Assembly: GCF_025452095.1 (NCBI RefSeq)
Contig: NZ_CP104877.1
Coordinates: 2,666,001 to 2,730,000, forward strand
DNA length: 64,000 nt
Origin: Paenarthrobacter sp. JL.01a
GTDB lineage: Bacteria; Actinomycetota; Actinomycetes; Actinomycetales; Micrococcaceae
Direction of reading: 5' to 3'
Shown here: positions 63,285 through 64,000 of the stretch, in pieces
Layout: every line of letters starts with the position of its first letter
Numbering within the stretch: the first letter of the stretch is position 1
The notes under the pieces: generated by a model
Told to the model about the DNA's origin: nothing
Database searches by the model: none
The model's input: only the letters and a program-made list of their open reading frames with translations
Translations under genes and position numbers: made by a program

Positions 63285-64000
63285 CGCAAGGTGACGAGCT
63301 CCCGGTGGTTTTCCGCCGGGAGCTCTCCATTGACTGAAGCACTGACCTTGAGGGTCTTCAGTGACAGGCTGCCGCCCACTGTGGAGAGGAATGCCGTGTC
63401 GGAGGAATCCCGTCCAGCGGTGATGCGCAGCATGGATTCGCGGGGCGCCAGGCCTGTGGGGTCGATGATCCGCCATGAACCGTCCACGTACGCCTCCGCA
63501 ACGGCATGGAAGTCCATGGGGGTCAGTCCCGGCGCATAAACGGCCGCCAGGCGTGCAGGGACATCCTTGGACCTCAGCAGTGCAATGGCGAGGTGGGCAA
63601 AATCCCTGCATACTCCCCTGCGGTGGAGCAGCGTTTCGACGGCTCCGTCCGTTCCCCGTGAGGAACCGCTGACGTAGCGGAGTTCACCGTGGACCCAGTC
63701 ACGGACTGCATGGAGCAGTTCTTCGCCATTCAGGCTGCCGAACTCTGCGTAGGAGGTGGGCAGCAGACGGTCGGATTCGGCGTAGCGGCTGGGCCTGACA
63801 TAGCGGATGAGTTCCATCGGGGTGGACGTATCGGGCAACGCTTGGCCGTGGACCGTTGCCGCGTACTCCACGGTCACCTCGCTGGGCTCGGCCAACTCGA
63901 GGTAGTGGAACCGGCCTCCGTGGTGGTCGCTGAGTTCGGCTACGGGAAGTTCCTCCCCCGCCACTGTGACCGACAGGTTTTCGGTGACTGAGTCGTAGCC
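63281..64000 (-). CDS. Transglutaminase-like protein (5' end outside window)
   Basis: 240 codons visible, open to the right edge. Cysteine-protease/transglutaminase triad: Cys in RRGVCRDFAHLAIALLRS, His in MDFHAVAEAYVDGSW and Asp in RIIDPTGLAPRES. This is the bacterial transglutaminase-like family of about 270-290 residues, with an N-terminal beta domain (FHYLELAEPSEVTVEYAA) and tail DTAFLSTVGGSLSLKTL. Function is unproven; members may be peptidases. An internal ATG (63964) exists, but the frame upstream still encodes family-like sequence, so the true start is beyond 64000. Confidence 0.88.
   Translation of the reverse strand, partial: GYDSVTENLSVTVAGEELPVAELSDHHGGRFHYLELAEPSEVTVEYAATVHGQALPDTSTPMELIRYVRPSRYAESDRLLPTSYAEFGSLNGEELLHAVRDWVHGELRYVSGSSRGTDGAVETLLHRRGVCRDFAHLAIALLRSKDVPARLAAVYAPGLTPMDFHAVAEAYVDGSWRIIDPTGLAPRESMLRITAGRDSSDTAFLSTVGGSLSLKTLKVSASVNGELPAENHRELVTLR

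Overview
The window looks like chromosomal DNA of a high-GC Gram-positive actinobacterium, most probably Arthrobacter/Paenarthrobacter (Micrococcaceae). The reasons are protein-level resemblance (my recognition, no search run), frequent GTG/TTG starts, a cysteine-less L32, long SerA and zinc-site YceD proteins, and many genes that look leaderless. I see no IS element, prophage, integron or CRISPR array. Gene order from mutM/rnc through coaD, rsmD, recG, thiL, ddl, gpsA, leuDC, an IclR regulator, gltX, leuB, serA and ilvCNB resembles the housekeeping block I recall from mycobacteria, so this is mainly a conserved backbone.

Layout. 1-2300: end-truncated MFS transporter and two unrecognised proteins. 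2300-17400: DNA repair, RNA and cofactor genes (mutM, rnc, rpmF, yceD-like, coaD, aminotransferase plus spermidine-synthase-like protein, rsmD, recG, DAK2 protein, thiL, DUF3515 lipoprotein) followed by the envelope operon murA-plsC-gpsA-ddl. 17600-21030: leuCD, divergent IclR regulator and a DUF1697 gene. 21050-24460: a coupled pair of membrane dynamin-like GTPases. 24500-28970: tRNA-Glu, tRNA-Gln, HAD phosphatase, gltX, FAH-family hydrolase and metallo-beta-lactamase protein. 29065-29182: a 32-bp tandem repeat. 29247-31529: ilvE and leuB. 31650-42170: two FtsX-type ABC export modules, the first behind a two-component system, on either side of metG. 42375-49793: serA, then ilvC-ilvN-ilvB with a leader-peptide attenuator, then ilvD. 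49900-64000: LysR regulator, membrane protein with a sunset-like tail, PQQ-type sugar dehydrogenase, two tRNA-Lys genes, MarR, bcp, tRNA-Leu, oligopeptide-type binding lipoprotein, mqo, RND efflux pump, luciferase-like oxidoreductase coupled to MarR, and a transglutaminase-like protein cut by the window edge.

The unifying theme is branched-chain amino-acid and serine synthesis. leuC, leuD, leuB, ilvE, ilvC, ilvN, ilvB and ilvD are all here in separate transcription units. The sequence shows several candidate controls: a Val-rich leader peptide with alternative pairings before a terminator upstream of ilvB; a perfect inverted repeat around the ilvB promoter; a palindrome between leuC and the IclR gene, part of which recurs (12 of 13 bases) in front of ilvC; and a small Leu/Val-containing upstream reading frame before leuC.

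A second window-wide pattern is initiation. For about a dozen genes a -10-like TANNNT hexamer lies 6 or 7 bases before the start codon with no Shine-Dalgarno sequence, the arrangement expected for leaderless mRNAs. I did not find a clearly novel defence or mobile system. The most unusual items are the BCAA control elements, the apparent ATT start of the yceD-like gene, the paired GTPases and the 32-bp tandem repeat.
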